Source: Tropicimonas sp. IMCC34043 (GTDB lineage: Bacteria > Pseudomonadota > Alphaproteobacteria > Rhodobacterales > Rhodobacteraceae). Taken from it: a stretch of DNA of 64,000 nucleotides. Within the stretch, counting starts at the first letter, position 1. Each line of letters begins with the position of its first letter. A program made the position numbers and the translations under genes. Positions 52,050 to 61,003 of the stretch are shown piece by piece. Where the stretch lies: positions 124,001 through 188,000 of the forward strand of contig NZ_QMEK01000003.1 in the NCBI RefSeq assembly GCF_003390845.1, written 5' to 3'. The notes under the pieces are model-generated. The model saw only the letters and a list, made by a program, of their open reading frames with translations, ran no database searches and was not told the origin of the DNA.

Positions 52050-53339
52050 TCACTTGCAGTCCTCGTTGATCGGCCAGGGCTGGTTCTCGGCGGCGTATTC
52101 CTCCGCGGCCTTGACCTCGAGCGGCCGGATGAAGGAGGCATCGGCCTGCAGCAGGTCCGAGGACTGGACGAATCTGGTGCCGTCCCATTCCAGCATCCAG
52201 CCACCCGAATGCCCGGTGTGGTTGTCGCACGAGGTCTTGAACGGCGGCACCATTCCGGTCATGCCAAGCTCGGCCAGGCGCTCGTCCGAGATGTCGAGGT
52301 TCTCAAGCCCCCAGCGAAGCTGTTCGGGGGTGATCTCGCCGACGTCGAAATGCTGCTGCGCGGTGCGGATTCCCTCGGCCAGCATCATCGAGATGACGAG
52401 GCCGCGCTGATAGAACACGCTGTCGGGGTCCTCGGCCGTGCTGTTGCCCTTGTCATAGACGTATTGCTTGAGGTCGGCCATGATCGGCGCGTCGGGCTGC
52501 GGCATCGACCACGAGATCGAGCGATAGCCCTTGCCGGCCTCGCCCACCTGTTTCAGGTCGGCATCGTGCCCGGCCCACCAGACGCCGACGAACTGGTCCA
52601 TCGGGTATTTGGTCTTGACCGCCTCGTTGATGGCGGCGGCGTTCATCGCACCCCAGCCCCACATGATGACAAAGTCGGGCCGCTCGCGGCGGATCTGCAG
52701 CCATTGGGCGGACTGGTTCTGCATCTCCTTCAAGCCGACCGGCACCAGCACCAGATCGAAGCCGTATTCCTTGGCCATGGTCTCGAGCAGCGGGATCGGC
52801 TCCTTGCCGAACGGGTGGTCGAGGTGCAGCAGCACGATCTTCTTGCCCTTGAGGCTTGCCGGATCGCCGCCCGAGATCTCGTTGAGGATCATCGAGGCAC
52901 CGTCCCAGTAGGAGGCCGGCGGGTTGAACGCCCACTGGAACACCGCGCCATCCGACATCGGCGAAAAGCCATAGCCCGGCGCCAGGATCGGGATCTTGTC
53001 GACGTTGGTCTTGGGCAGCACCTGCAGGGTGATGCCGGTCGACCAGGGCTGGGTCACCACCGCATCGGCCTTGGTGCGCTCATAGCATTCGACGCCCTTT
53101 TCGGTCGAATAGCCGGTCTCGCATTCCTCGAAGTTGATCGCGACGCCGCCGATGCCGCCATCGCGCGCGTTCAGCAGCGCCATGTAGTCCTTCTGCCCGT
53201 CCATGATCGGCGTGCCGGTGGCGGCGAAAGGCCCGGTGCGATAGGCGAGGTTCGGGGTATAGATCCCCTCGGCCAGCGCCGCCCCGCCCAACACCAGGCC
53301 GACCGCCGTGGCCATTGCCAGTTCTTGCCAGGTCTTCAT
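52050..53339 (-). CDS. ABC transporter substrate-binding protein (LivK-like, type I fold)
   Basis: A 429-residue periplasmic protein with a signal peptide (MKTWQELAMATAVGLVLGGA, cleavage near ALA-EG). It belongs to the Peripla_BP_6 class: YRTGPFAATGTPIMDGQKDYMALLNARDGGI, VECYERTKADAVVTQPWSTG, and GKKIVLLHLDHPFGKEPIPLLE are typical. It is longer than LivK (about 370), like the urea/short-chain amide or aromatic-acid binders of rhodobacterial operons. Ligand unknown; the flanking CoA ligases point to a carboxylate. Confidence 0.9.
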   Translation of the reverse strand: MKTWQELAMATAVGLVLGGAALAEGIYTPNLAYRTGPFAATGTPIMDGQKDYMALLNARDGGIGGVAINFEECETGYSTEKGVECYERTKADAVVTQPWSTGITLQVLPKTNVDKIPILAPGYGFSPMSDGAVFQWAFNPPASYWDGASMILNEISGGDPASLKGKKIVLLHLDHPFGKEPIPLLETMAKEYGFDLVLVPVGLKEMQNQSAQWLQIRRERPDFVIMWGWGAMNAAAINEAVKTKYPMDQFVGVWWAGHDADLKQVGEAGKGYRSISWSMPQPDAPIMADLKQYVYDKGNSTAEDPDSVFYQRGLVISMMLAEGIRTAQQHFDVGEITPEQLRWGLENLDISDERLAELGMTGMVPPFKTSCDNHTGHSGGWMLEWDGTRFVQSSDLLQADASFIRPLEVKAAEEYAAENQPWPINEDCK

Positions 53340-53381
53340 CGTGTTCCTCCCTGATGATCCCGTTTCGGTTTTTGCCGGACC

Positions 53382-54458
53382 CTAGTGCGGGAACGGCCAG
53401 ATGATGAGTTTCTCGCGGATCAGCCGCCAGAGCTGTGCCAGGCCATGCGGTTCGATGATCAGGAAAAAGATGATCAGCGAGCCCACGATCATGGTGTTCA
53501 GATGTTCGATCAGCGCCGATTCCACCTGAATCCCCAGCGCGCTCGGCAGGGTGCCGAGCAGCACGGGAAGCCCGACGATCAGGATCGCGCCGAGGTAATT
53601 GCCAAGGATCGACCCGAGCCCGCCGATGATGGCGATGAACAGAACCCGGAAGCTCAGCGGTATGTCGAACAGGTTCGGCTCGGCCGCGCCGCGCCACATG
53701 AAGACGAAAAGCGCCCCCGAGACGCCGACGATATAGGACGAGATCGCGAAGGCGGTCAGCTTCGAGCGCATGAGGTTGATGCCGATCAGCTCGGCCGCGA
53801 TGTCCATGTCGCGCGTGGCCTTCCAGGTCCGTCCCAGATTGCCGCGGGTCAGGTTGATCGTCACCCAGGTCAGCAGCGTGACGATGGCAAGCACCAGATA
53901 ATACTGGGTGACGGACGCCGCCTGCGGACCCGAGACATAGATCCCGAAGATCTCGAGGTTCGGCACCTGGATCGCGCCCGAGGCATTGTCGTTGTAAAGC
54001 CAGGACCACTTCTCGAACAGCCAGACCAGAAAGAACTGCGCGGCGAGCGTCGCGATGGCGAGATAAAAGCCCTTGATGCGCAGGCTCGGGATGCCGAAGG
54101 CGACACCGACCCCGGCCGAGAACACCCCCGACAGAAGGATCGCGATGATCGGGTTCATCCAGGGCATCAGCGTCACGAGCTTGTAGCAGGCATAGGCCCC
54201 GACCCCCATGAAGGCGCCGGTGCCCAGGCTCAGCTGACCCGCATAGCCGGTCAGGATGTTCAGCCCCAGTGCCGCGAGCGAATAGATCAGGATCGGTGTC
54301 AGCAGGGTCTGGAACGTGAACTCTGTCGCGGTGAAGGGGAACACCACCCAGGCGAAGACCAGGATCAACCCCAGCAGGAAGGCATCCTGCTTGATCGGGA
54401 ACAGCCCCTGATCCGCCCGGTAGGTGGTCTTGTACTGACCGGCGGTGCGATAGAGCAT
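53382..54458 (-). CDS. livM: branched-chain-type ABC transporter permease LivM
   Basis: A 358-residue permease with about ten membrane helices. The LivM hallmarks are ALGLNILTGYAGQLSLGTGAFMGVGAYA and SLRIKGFYLAIATLA, plus GRTWKATRDMDIAAELIGINLMRSKLTAFAIS in the cytoplasmic coupling loop. It pairs with LivH. It begins with an ATG overlapping the small membrane protein's stop (TGATG), so the two are made together. Confidence 0.93.
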   Translation of the reverse strand: MLYRTAGQYKTTYRADQGLFPIKQDAFLLGLILVFAWVVFPFTATEFTFQTLLTPILIYSLAALGLNILTGYAGQLSLGTGAFMGVGAYACYKLVTLMPWMNPIIAILLSGVFSAGVGVAFGIPSLRIKGFYLAIATLAAQFFLVWLFEKWSWLYNDNASGAIQVPNLEIFGIYVSGPQAASVTQYYLVLAIVTLLTWVTINLTRGNLGRTWKATRDMDIAAELIGINLMRSKLTAFAISSYIVGVSGALFVFMWRGAAEPNLFDIPLSFRVLFIAIIGGLGSILGNYLGAILIVGLPVLLGTLPSALGIQVESALIEHLNTMIVGSLIIFFLIIEPHGLAQLWRLIREKLIIWPFPH

Positions 54459-54751
54459 CAGTTGGATCCCCCGGTGTCGCGGTACTGTTCCGGCACCGCC
54501 TTGTTGGGCCGTTTGGCATAGCCCGTCCGCTCGCTGTAGCGCACCAGCCAGAGATAGGCCCAGATGCCGGCGCCGGCGCCAAGTGCTGCCAGCAGCATCG
54601 CGACCACGACATGGCCTCTGGTGCCGCTGTCGGCGGTCAGCGCCAGATAGCCGAACGCCCAGAAGCCAGCCCAGGCCACGACATTCAGGATTGCAATCAG
54701 CTTGGCCAAGCCCGTTTCCTCCCCAGACATTTCCCAATTCGATGACGACAT
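54458..54751 (-). CDS. small two-helix membrane protein of the ABC operon
   Basis: A 97-residue protein with two predicted membrane helices (about residues 17-40 and 48-70) and a basic C-terminal tail ending YAKRPNKAVPEQYRDTGG. No family name is known to me. The ATG is preceded by GGAGG six bases away. Its one-base overlap with livM and location between livH and livM suggest a transporter accessory or assembly subunit. It is too hydrophobic and too well positioned to be a chance open frame. Confidence 0.75.
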   Translation of the reverse strand: MSSSNWEMSGEETGLAKLIAILNVVAWAGFWAFGYLALTADSGTRGHVVVAMLLAALGAGAGIWAYLWLVRYSERTGYAKRPNKAVPEQYRDTGGSN

Positions 54752-54848
54752 GCAAAACCTCCGCCGCTTGCGGTCGCGCAGGGCGGGGCGAGCCCCGGCC
54801 CATGGCCGACGACACCCGCACTGCGCCCTGCGGCGCGGGACAGGGGCG

Positions 54849-55223
54849 TCACGCCTGCCAAGCCGTCGCCTCCGCGTTGAAATCGTCGGTTTCGGCGGGG
54901 ATCACGCAAAACCGGTGACCGGTCGGCGCCTCCATGACCACCCAGGATCGCACCTTGCGGATCTGTCGGGCGCCGAGCGCCTCCAGCCGCGCGACCTCGG
55001 CCTCGATGTCGTCAGTCTCGATGTCGAGATGCACGCGGCTTTGATGCTCGACCTTCTGAACCTCGACATGCAGGCCGCGCTGGGCGTCGAGGACGACGTA
55101 CTTGCCCCGCTCCTTGTCGCGCTGGGCGGAGCCGAGCGCCGCCGACCAGAAATCGGCCGCGGCATCGAGATCCTCGGTCTCGCAATCTATGATGAACCCG
55201 GCCAGCCGGCTGCGATGTGTCAT
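54849..55223 (-). CDS. VOC-superfamily (glyoxalase-like) protein
   Basis: A 124-residue protein with the paired beta-alpha-beta-beta-beta motif of vicinal-oxygen-chelate proteins: FIIDCETEDLDAAADFWSAALG, then VEHQSRVHLDIETDDIEAEVARLEALGA and VMEAPTGHRFCVIP. It may act on a thioester, dicarbonyl or aromatic compound, but no catalytic residue set identifies it. Its ATG overlaps the livH stop by one base (TGATG), so it is an integral member of the operon. Its insertion among transporter genes suggests it acts on a transported substrate. Confidence 0.82.
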   Translation of the reverse strand: MTHRSRLAGFIIDCETEDLDAAADFWSAALGSAQRDKERGKYVVLDAQRGLHVEVQKVEHQSRVHLDIETDDIEAEVARLEALGARQIRKVRSWVVMEAPTGHRFCVIPAETDDFNAEATAWQA

Positions 55224-56182
55224 CAGACCCTCTCGATGATCTTTTCGCCGAACAGGCCCTGCGGGCGGAACAGCAGCACGACCAGCGCCAGCACATAGGC
55301 GAACCAGCTTTCGGTATTGCCGCCCAGCAGCGGCCCGCCCCAGTAGATCTCGAACATCTTTTCGAGCATGCCGATCATCAGCCCGCCGATGATCGCGCCG
55401 GTGATCGATTCAAGCCCGCCCAGCATCAGCACCGGCAGCGCCTTGTAGGCGATGACCTCGAGCGCAAAGCTGACACCCGCGCGGCTGCCCCAGGCGATGC
55501 CGGTGACAAGCGCGATGATGCCGGCGATGAACCAGACCAGCACCCAGACCGTCTGCAGCGAGATCCCGACCGACAATGCCGCCTGATGGTCGTCCCCCAG
55601 CGCCCGGATCGCCCGGCCCATGCGGGTGCGGTTGAGAAACAACAGCAGCGCGATCACCAGCAGTGCGGCCACGATCACCGCCGTGATGTCGATATGTTGC
55701 AGGATCAGCAGCCCGCCGAAGGGTTCGAGCACCAGATCGCCGGTCGGGATGCCAAGTTCCGAAGTGATCATCACCTTGTTCGCGCCGCCAAAGACGATTT
55801 CGCCAAGGCCGATCAGGAACAGCGTGATCCCGATTGTCGCCATGAACAGGATCAGGTCGGGCTGGCCGACCAGCGGACGCAGCACCACACGTTCGATGGT
55901 CACGGCAAGCCCGAACATGACCGCAAGCGTCAGCGCGACCGAGATCCAGGCCGGCACGCCCATCTCGTGCAGCCCGACAAGGGTCAACGCCGCGAAGACG
56001 ACCATGATCCCTTGGGCAAAGTTGAAGATCCGGCTGGAGCGATAGATCAGCACGAAGCCAAGCGCGATCAGCGCATAGAGCACGCCCGATACCAGCCCCT
56101 CCCACAGCACCTGCATCAGGAAGTCGGGCGCCGCGACCATGTCGGCGAAGGGCGCGATGAAGATCTTGTTCAGGATTTCCAT
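55223..56182 (-). CDS. livH: branched-chain-type ABC transporter permease LivH
   Basis: A 319-residue inner-membrane permease with eight or so helices. It has LivH sequence blocks GLVSGVLYALIALGFVLIYRSSRIFNFAQG, the cytoplasmic loop TRMGRAIRALGDDHQAALSVGI and KALPVLMLGGLESITGAIIGG. It forms the translocation pore with LivM. The ATG overlaps no neighbour upstream (132-base gap from livG) and its stop overlaps the VOC gene start. Confidence 0.93.
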   Translation of the reverse strand: MEILNKIFIAPFADMVAAPDFLMQVLWEGLVSGVLYALIALGFVLIYRSSRIFNFAQGIMVVFAALTLVGLHEMGVPAWISVALTLAVMFGLAVTIERVVLRPLVGQPDLILFMATIGITLFLIGLGEIVFGGANKVMITSELGIPTGDLVLEPFGGLLILQHIDITAVIVAALLVIALLLFLNRTRMGRAIRALGDDHQAALSVGISLQTVWVLVWFIAGIIALVTGIAWGSRAGVSFALEVIAYKALPVLMLGGLESITGAIIGGLMIGMLEKMFEIYWGGPLLGGNTESWFAYVLALVVLLFRPQGLFGEKIIERV

Positions 56183-56314
56183 GGTTCCCCTCTCCGGCGG
56201 GTGTTGAGGTTGGCGCCGGCGTCGGGCCAGGAAACGTTGCGACAGCCAAGCCAGATGCAGGCGGTTCCCGCCCCAAAGCCAAGCCAGCCGCCCGGCGGCT
56301 GCGGAAGCGGGCGC

Positions 56315-57133
56315 TCAACCATGAGCTACCCCCAGATAGGCGTCGATCACCTCCTGGTTGTTGCGCACTTCCTCGGGCGTGCCGTCGCCGATCTTCTTGC
56401 CGTAATCCATCACGACGACCCGGTCGGACAGGTCCATGACCACGCCCATGTCGTGTTCGATCAGCGCGATGGTGGTGCCGAATTCGTCGTTCACGTCGAG
56501 GATGAAGCGGCTCATGTCTTCCTTCTCTTCGACGTTCATGCCCGCCATCGGTTCGTCGAGCAGCAAGAGCGAGGGTTCGGCCGCCAGCGCGCGGGCCAGT
56601 TCGACCCGCTTTTTCAGCCCATAGGGCAGGCGGCCGACCGGTGTCTTGCGGATCGCCTGGATCTCGAGGAAGTCGATGATCTTCTCGATCTGCTCGCGGT
56701 TGTGGATCTCTTCCTGCTCGGCCACGCCGCGCCAGATCGCCTGCCGCCAGATCGGCGCCTTCATCTTGGTCAGCCGGCCGGTCATGACGTTGTCGAGAAC
56801 CGTCATGCCCTCGAACAGCGCGATGTTCTGGAATGTCCGGCCGACTCCCATGCGGGCGACCTCATAAGGCTTCATCGCGGGCCGGAGTGCCCCCTTGTAG
56901 CGGACCTCGCCTTCCTGCGGGTGATAGAAGCCCGAAATCACGTTCAGCATCGAGGATTTGCCGGCGCCGTTCGGCCCGATGATCGCGCGGATCTCGCCCT
57001 CGCGGATGTCGAAACTGATGTCCTTGATCGCCACCACGCCGCCAAAGCGCAGGGTGATGTTCTTCATCTCCATCAGCACGCCGCCGATCTGGCGGCCGTC
57101 CTCGGTGACATAGGGGTCAGCGGGCACGCTCAT
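56315..57133 (-). CDS. livG: branched-chain-type ABC transporter ATP-binding protein LivG
   Basis: A 272-residue ATPase: Walker A GPNGAGKSSMLNVISG, the LivG-specific VGRTFQNIALFEGMTVLDNV segment, LPYGLKKRVELARALA signature-like and Walker B LLLLDEPMAGMNVEEKED. The C-terminal LSDRVVVMDYGKKIGDGTPEEVR is typical of LivG. It drives substrate import with LivF. It lies 106 bases after the acyl-CoA ligase gene and begins with an ATG. Confidence 0.94.
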   Translation of the reverse strand: MSVPADPYVTEDGRQIGGVLMEMKNITLRFGGVVAIKDISFDIREGEIRAIIGPNGAGKSSMLNVISGFYHPQEGEVRYKGALRPAMKPYEVARMGVGRTFQNIALFEGMTVLDNVMTGRLTKMKAPIWRQAIWRGVAEQEEIHNREQIEKIIDFLEIQAIRKTPVGRLPYGLKKRVELARALAAEPSLLLLDEPMAGMNVEEKEDMSRFILDVNDEFGTTIALIEHDMGVVMDLSDRVVVMDYGKKIGDGTPEEVRNNQEVIDAYLGVAHG

Positions 57134-57239
57134 TGCGGTCCTCCCCGGCCCGCAGCCTTTTGCGCCGGACCCTTGCTTGCGGTGAAAATTCGCGGCCGTC
57201 GACGCCGGGCCAAAATCGCATCCATCCCTCGCCCCGCGC

Positions 57240-59213
57240 TCATTCCGCCGCCGCCTTCATCGGTCGCTGCGCGACGGTCGCTGCGTCGATCACCGCCAGT
57301 GTCGCCTTGATCGCGCCCTTGCGGCCGTCCTCATAGGTCACTTCGGTGACAGTCGAGACACTGTCCGAGCCGTCATAGAGCGCCGCAATCAGGTCGGCGT
57401 ATTTCTCGGCGATCACGCTGCGGCGCACCTTGCGGGTGCGGGTCATTTCGCCGTCGTCGGCGTCGAGTTCCTTGTGCAGCACCAGAAAGCGGTGGATCTG
57501 GCAGCCCGACAGCATGGCGTCCTGCGCGACGGATCGGTTGACCTCTTCGACATGGGTGCGGATGGTTTCCAGCACCTTCGGGTGGCCCGCCAGCTCCTGA
57601 TAGGAGGCATAGGCGATATTGTTGCGCTCGGCCCAGTTGCCGACCGCGGTCAGGTCGATGTTGATGAAGGCGGTGCACATCTCACGGCCGTTGCCGAAGA
57701 CCACGGCCTCCAGGATGTCGGGATAGAACTTCAGCTTGTTCTCGACATATTTCGGCGCAAACATCTGCCCGTCGGCCATCTTGCCCACATCCTTGGCGCG
57801 GTCGATGATGCGCAGATGCCCGGTGTCGGGTTCGAAGAACCCGGCATCGCCGGTCGCGACCCAGCCTTCGGGGTTCTTGGTCGAGGCGGTGCTTTCGGGG
57901 TTCTTGTAGTATTCGACGAAGGTGCCGGGCGAGCGATAGAAGATCTCGCCATTGTCGGCGATGCGGATCTCGACCCCGGGCGAGGTGACGCCGACCGTAT
58001 CGGGGCGCACCTCGTTGTCGGGCTGCTGGGCGATGAAGACGCTGGCCTCGGTCTGGCCGTAAAGCTGCTTCAGGTTGATCCCGAGCGCGCGATAGAAATC
58101 GAAGATCTCGGGTCCGATCGCCTCGCCGGCGGTATAGCCGACCCGCACCTTGGAAAAGCCGAGCGCATTTTTCAGCGGCCCATAGATCAGGAATTCGCCG
58201 AGGGCATAGCGCATCCGGTCGATCGCGTTCACCGGCTTGCCGTCGAGGATCGCCGGGCCGATCCGGCGGGCCAGCGCCAGATAATGCCGGAATAGCGCGC
58301 GTTTGACCGCGCTTGCGTCCTCCATGCGGATCATCACGCTGGTCAGCTGGGTTTCAAACACCCGCGGCGGCGCAAAGTAATAGGTCGGCGCGATCTCGCG
58401 CAGGTCGGTCATCATGGTTTCTGCCGACTCGGGGCAGTTCACGCAAAACCCGTTCCAGAACGCCTGTCCGACCGAAAAGATGAAATCCCCGACCCAGGCC
58501 ATCGGCAGATAGGCGAGGATCTCTTCCTTGACGCCCAGCCGGTCGAATTCCGACGAATTCTTCGAGGTCTCGATGATATTGCGGTTCGACAGCACCACGC
58601 CCTTCGGCTTGCCGGTCGTGCCCGAGGTATAAAGCATGACGCAGGTGCTGTCATAATTCAGCTCCGCCTCGCGCTTGTGCATCTCTTCTTCGAGGCGGTA
58701 ATGCGCGACCCGGCCTTCTTCGCGCACATCATGCAGCCAGTTCATATGGGTGTGGTCGTATTTCCGCATCCCGCGCTTGTCGTTGTAAAGCACGTGTTCG
58801 ATCTGGTGCAGACGCTCCTGCACGTCGATCACCTTGTCGACCTGCTCCTGATCGCCGCAGACCACAAACCGGGCGCCGCAGTGTTCGAGAACATAGGCCA
58901 TCTCTTCGGTGACCGCGTCCTGATAGAGCGGTACCGGGACCGCCCCGCACATCTGTGCTGCGACCATCGCCCAGTAATGCGCCGGGCGGTTGCGGCCGAT
59001 GATGGCGACATGATCGCCACGGTCCATTCCGAGCGCCAGAAATCCCATGGCAAGCCATTCGATCTCGGCCAGCGCCTCGGCCCAGGTCCAGCTTTGCCAG
59101 ATCCCGTATTCCTTCTCGCGATAGGCAGTTCGCCCTGCAAATTCCAAGGCATTGCGTCGCAAGAGCGCAGGCACGGAACGCAGCTCACCCGTGGGTGTTG
59201 TGATCGCCTCCAA
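57240..59213 (-). CDS. long-chain/aryl acyl-CoA ligase (FAA1-type, TTG start)
   Basis: A 657-residue AMP-forming ligase of the long-chain FAA1 type (COG1022). The P-loop YTSGTTGKPKGVVLSN lies near residue 195, followed by YFAPPRVFE, LKQLYGQTEAS and GWVATGDAGFFEPDTGHLRIIDRAKD. I place the start at a TTG at 59213 because GGGGAGGA lies six bases upstream; the GTG at 59246 lies upstream of that site, and no ATG fits. It is the first gene of the ABC operon, with a perfect palindrome and a promoter-like sequence upstream. Its substrate is unknown; linkage to the Liv system favours an aromatic or long-chain acid. Confidence 0.85.
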   Translation of the reverse strand: MEAITTPTGELRSVPALLRRNALEFAGRTAYREKEYGIWQSWTWAEALAEIEWLAMGFLALGMDRGDHVAIIGRNRPAHYWAMVAAQMCGAVPVPLYQDAVTEEMAYVLEHCGARFVVCGDQEQVDKVIDVQERLHQIEHVLYNDKRGMRKYDHTHMNWLHDVREEGRVAHYRLEEEMHKREAELNYDSTCVMLYTSGTTGKPKGVVLSNRNIIETSKNSSEFDRLGVKEEILAYLPMAWVGDFIFSVGQAFWNGFCVNCPESAETMMTDLREIAPTYYFAPPRVFETQLTSVMIRMEDASAVKRALFRHYLALARRIGPAILDGKPVNAIDRMRYALGEFLIYGPLKNALGFSKVRVGYTAGEAIGPEIFDFYRALGINLKQLYGQTEASVFIAQQPDNEVRPDTVGVTSPGVEIRIADNGEIFYRSPGTFVEYYKNPESTASTKNPEGWVATGDAGFFEPDTGHLRIIDRAKDVGKMADGQMFAPKYVENKLKFYPDILEAVVFGNGREMCTAFINIDLTAVGNWAERNNIAYASYQELAGHPKVLETIRTHVEEVNRSVAQDAMLSGCQIHRFLVLHKELDADDGEMTRTRKVRRSVIAEKYADLIAALYDGSDSVSTVTEVTYEDGRKGAIKATLAVIDAATVAQRPMKAAAE

Positions 59214-59270
59214 TGATGTCCTCCCCTTGGTACCATTTGCCGGCACCGCGCCTTTTCGGCGTATTCCGCC

Positions 59271-59325
59271 AATATAGCCCGGTGAATCGGTGGCCGGTCA
59301 AATATTTTTTGAACGAACGTTCAAA
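59271..59325 (-). promoter_or_regulatory. promoter with TetR-type palindromic operator
   Basis: TTTGAACG-AA-CGTTCAAA (59308-59325) is a perfect 18-base palindrome, comparable in form to TetR/FadR-family sites that control acyl-CoA genes. It lies just upstream of TTGACC (59301-59296) and TATATT (59276-59271), candidate -35 and -10 elements for the ligase-Liv operon, with a longish 19-base spacer. No TetR gene is adjacent. Confidence 0.6.
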
Positions 59326-59416
59326 TAATTTCGGCGCATCGAATTTTCGGGACGGATCTCGACTGCCAAAGCCTGGACCGGCGTCGCCAAGGTTCCGCAG
59401 CGGCAATGTCAGGCGG

Positions 59417-59857
59417 CTAGCAGACCGGCGTGCCGGGGGGGACGGTGGGGCCATTGCCGATGATGGGGCCGAGCACGAAGGCAAGCGGGGGCGGGGTGCG
59501 CGAGGCGGAAACCACGTGCGGATCGCAGGACAGAAAGCTGGCAGCAAATGCGGCCAGCACGGCAGGATCGGCATCGGGCGCAACCCCGCAGTAAAGCTCC
59601 ACCCCGCGGCGGGACAGCACGAACAGGGCCGCGCATTGCGCGTCGCAGCCGCCAAGGAACGTCACGCCGGACATGCCGAAATCGGGCGCCGCCGAGCGCG
59701 CGATGGCGCCGGTCATGGCAAGCGCCCGGGCAGTGTCGAGCGCTGCGGCACATTCCTCGCCGCTGCGCCGGCAGGTCGTGCAGAGGAAGGTGAAGTCCTT
59801 CACGTCAAAATCGGCGCGCCCGAAAGAATGCGACTCTGGCTGATCGGTCACTGGCAT
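59417..59857 (-). CDS. DUF1636-like putative metal-binding protein
   Basis: A 146-residue protein starting at an ATG preceded by GGGAGGAG. It has the DUF1636-type order: FLCTTCRRSGEECA near the N terminus, then FLGGCDAQCAALFVLSRRGVELYCGVAPDADP. Several cysteines (CTTC, GGCDAQC) could bind a metal or cluster. Members often lie near cobalamin or copper genes; none is seen here. The function is unknown. Monocistronic, in a gap between the ligase and a divergent L,D-transpeptidase. Confidence 0.7.
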   Translation of the reverse strand: MPVTDQPESHSFGRADFDVKDFTFLCTTCRRSGEECAAALDTARALAMTGAIARSAAPDFGMSGVTFLGGCDAQCAALFVLSRRGVELYCGVAPDADPAVLAAFAASFLSCDPHVVSASRTPPPLAFVLGPIIGNGPTVPPGTPVC

Positions 59858-60140
59858 ACTCCTCCCCTGGCATCTCGATCGGGCGTTCAGTGACCGGACC
59901 GCGGGTTTGCCGCTGCGGTGGCCGCATGCCATTTCGGGCGCCGAATCGATCTCCCGATTCTTGAATGAGGCCGGATCGTTTCACAGACAATGAAATATTC
60001 CGAAAATATCCCTGTCGCGGCGTCTGGCGGGCTGGATTCCGTCTGCCGGGCCGTCAGGGGTTGCGGGCTGGGCGCAGTGTGGCGTGAATCGGCAGGATCG
60101 CGCCAAGCGCGCTTGCCGCGGGGCAAGGAAAGACCGCACC

Positions 60141-60245
60141 ATGGCGGGCGACGACCACGAGGCCAGCGCGCACCCCGTTGAAGAAATCCGGTGCGCTGTC
60201 TTTGCCCGTGGTACCCAACCGAAGACAACCGGAGGCCCAGCATGA
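60141..60245 (+). CDS. possible 34-residue leader peptide of the L,D-transpeptidase gene
   Basis: ATG at 60141 is preceded by AAGGAAAG and opens a 34-codon frame beginning MAGDDHEASAHPVEE and ending GGPA. Its TGA overlaps the transpeptidase ATG as ATGA. This overlap implies translational coupling, although the frame also carries the next gene's ribosome-binding site. No motif is recognisable. Chance is quite possible in a sequence this short. Confidence 0.3.
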   Translation: MAGDDHEASAHPVEEIRCAVFARGTQPKTTGGPA

Positions 60246-61003
60246 AGAAACGACAACGAACCGCGGTCCCGATCCTGCTTGCCGCGCTGGCCGGCCTTGC
60301 TGCCTGCGCGACGCCCCAGTCGGACACCGTTACAAGGTCGGGACCGATCCTGGCCTCGACCGCCGATCTTGGCGCGCCGGTTCGGATGAAATACGCGGCG
60401 ATTCAGGACGGCGATATCGTTGTGCCTGCGGTCGATCCCAAATACCTCTCCGCCGACAAGGCGCGCCAGGAGGTGACCTATTGGAGCGACGAGCCGGCGG
60501 GCACGATCATCGTCGATCCATGGGAGCATCGGCTCTATCTGGTCGAAGGCGACGACAAGGCGATCCGGTATACCGTAGCCGTCGGCAAGGCGGGGCGCGG
60601 TTTCTCCGGCAATGCCAGGGTCGCCTATCAGCGTGAATGGCCGCGCTGGACACCGACGAAAAACATGCTTGCCTCGGATCCCGAGCTCTATGGCCCGGTC
60701 AGGGCCGGTCTCGAGGGGGGGCTCGAAAACCCGCTTGGCGCGCGGGCGCTCTATCTCTATCGCGGCGGCAAGGATACGCGCTACCGCATCCACGGCACCT
60801 ATGCCGAATGGAGCATCGGTCAGGCGACCTCGGCGGGCTGCATCCGGCTGTTCAATCAAGACAGCATCGACCTTGCCTCCCGTGTGGAACCCGGAACCAA
60901 GGTGATCGTGTTGCCGCAATCCGAAGCCGGCAAGGGCACTGTTCCCCCCGGGCAGGTGCCGGTTCTGACGGCGGCCATGCTTGGGTCCGACCCGCAAGGC
61001 TAG
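60242..61003 (+). CDS. L,D-transpeptidase lipoprotein (ErfK/YbiS/YcfS type)
   Basis: A 253-residue lipoprotein: the signal ends LAALAGLAAC with Cys as the lipid site near residue 22. Mature residues 30-95 are a linker; the YkuD domain follows with TIIVDPWEHRLYLVEGDDKAIRY and the active site RIHGTYAEWSIGQATSAGCIRLFNQD (His and Cys). It forms 3-3 cross-links or anchors outer-membrane lipoprotein to peptidoglycan. The ATG follows CCGGAGGCC. A GGCTA triplet repeat (about 60999-61014) follows its stop codon. Confidence 0.92.
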   Translation: MKKRQRTAVPILLAALAGLAACATPQSDTVTRSGPILASTADLGAPVRMKYAAIQDGDIVVPAVDPKYLSADKARQEVTYWSDEPAGTIIVDPWEHRLYLVEGDDKAIRYTVAVGKAGRGFSGNARVAYQREWPRWTPTKNMLASDPELYGPVRAGLEGGLENPLGARALYLYRGGKDTRYRIHGTYAEWSIGQATSAGCIRLFNQDSIDLASRVEPGTKVIVLPQSEAGKGTVPPGQVPVLTAAMLGSDPQG

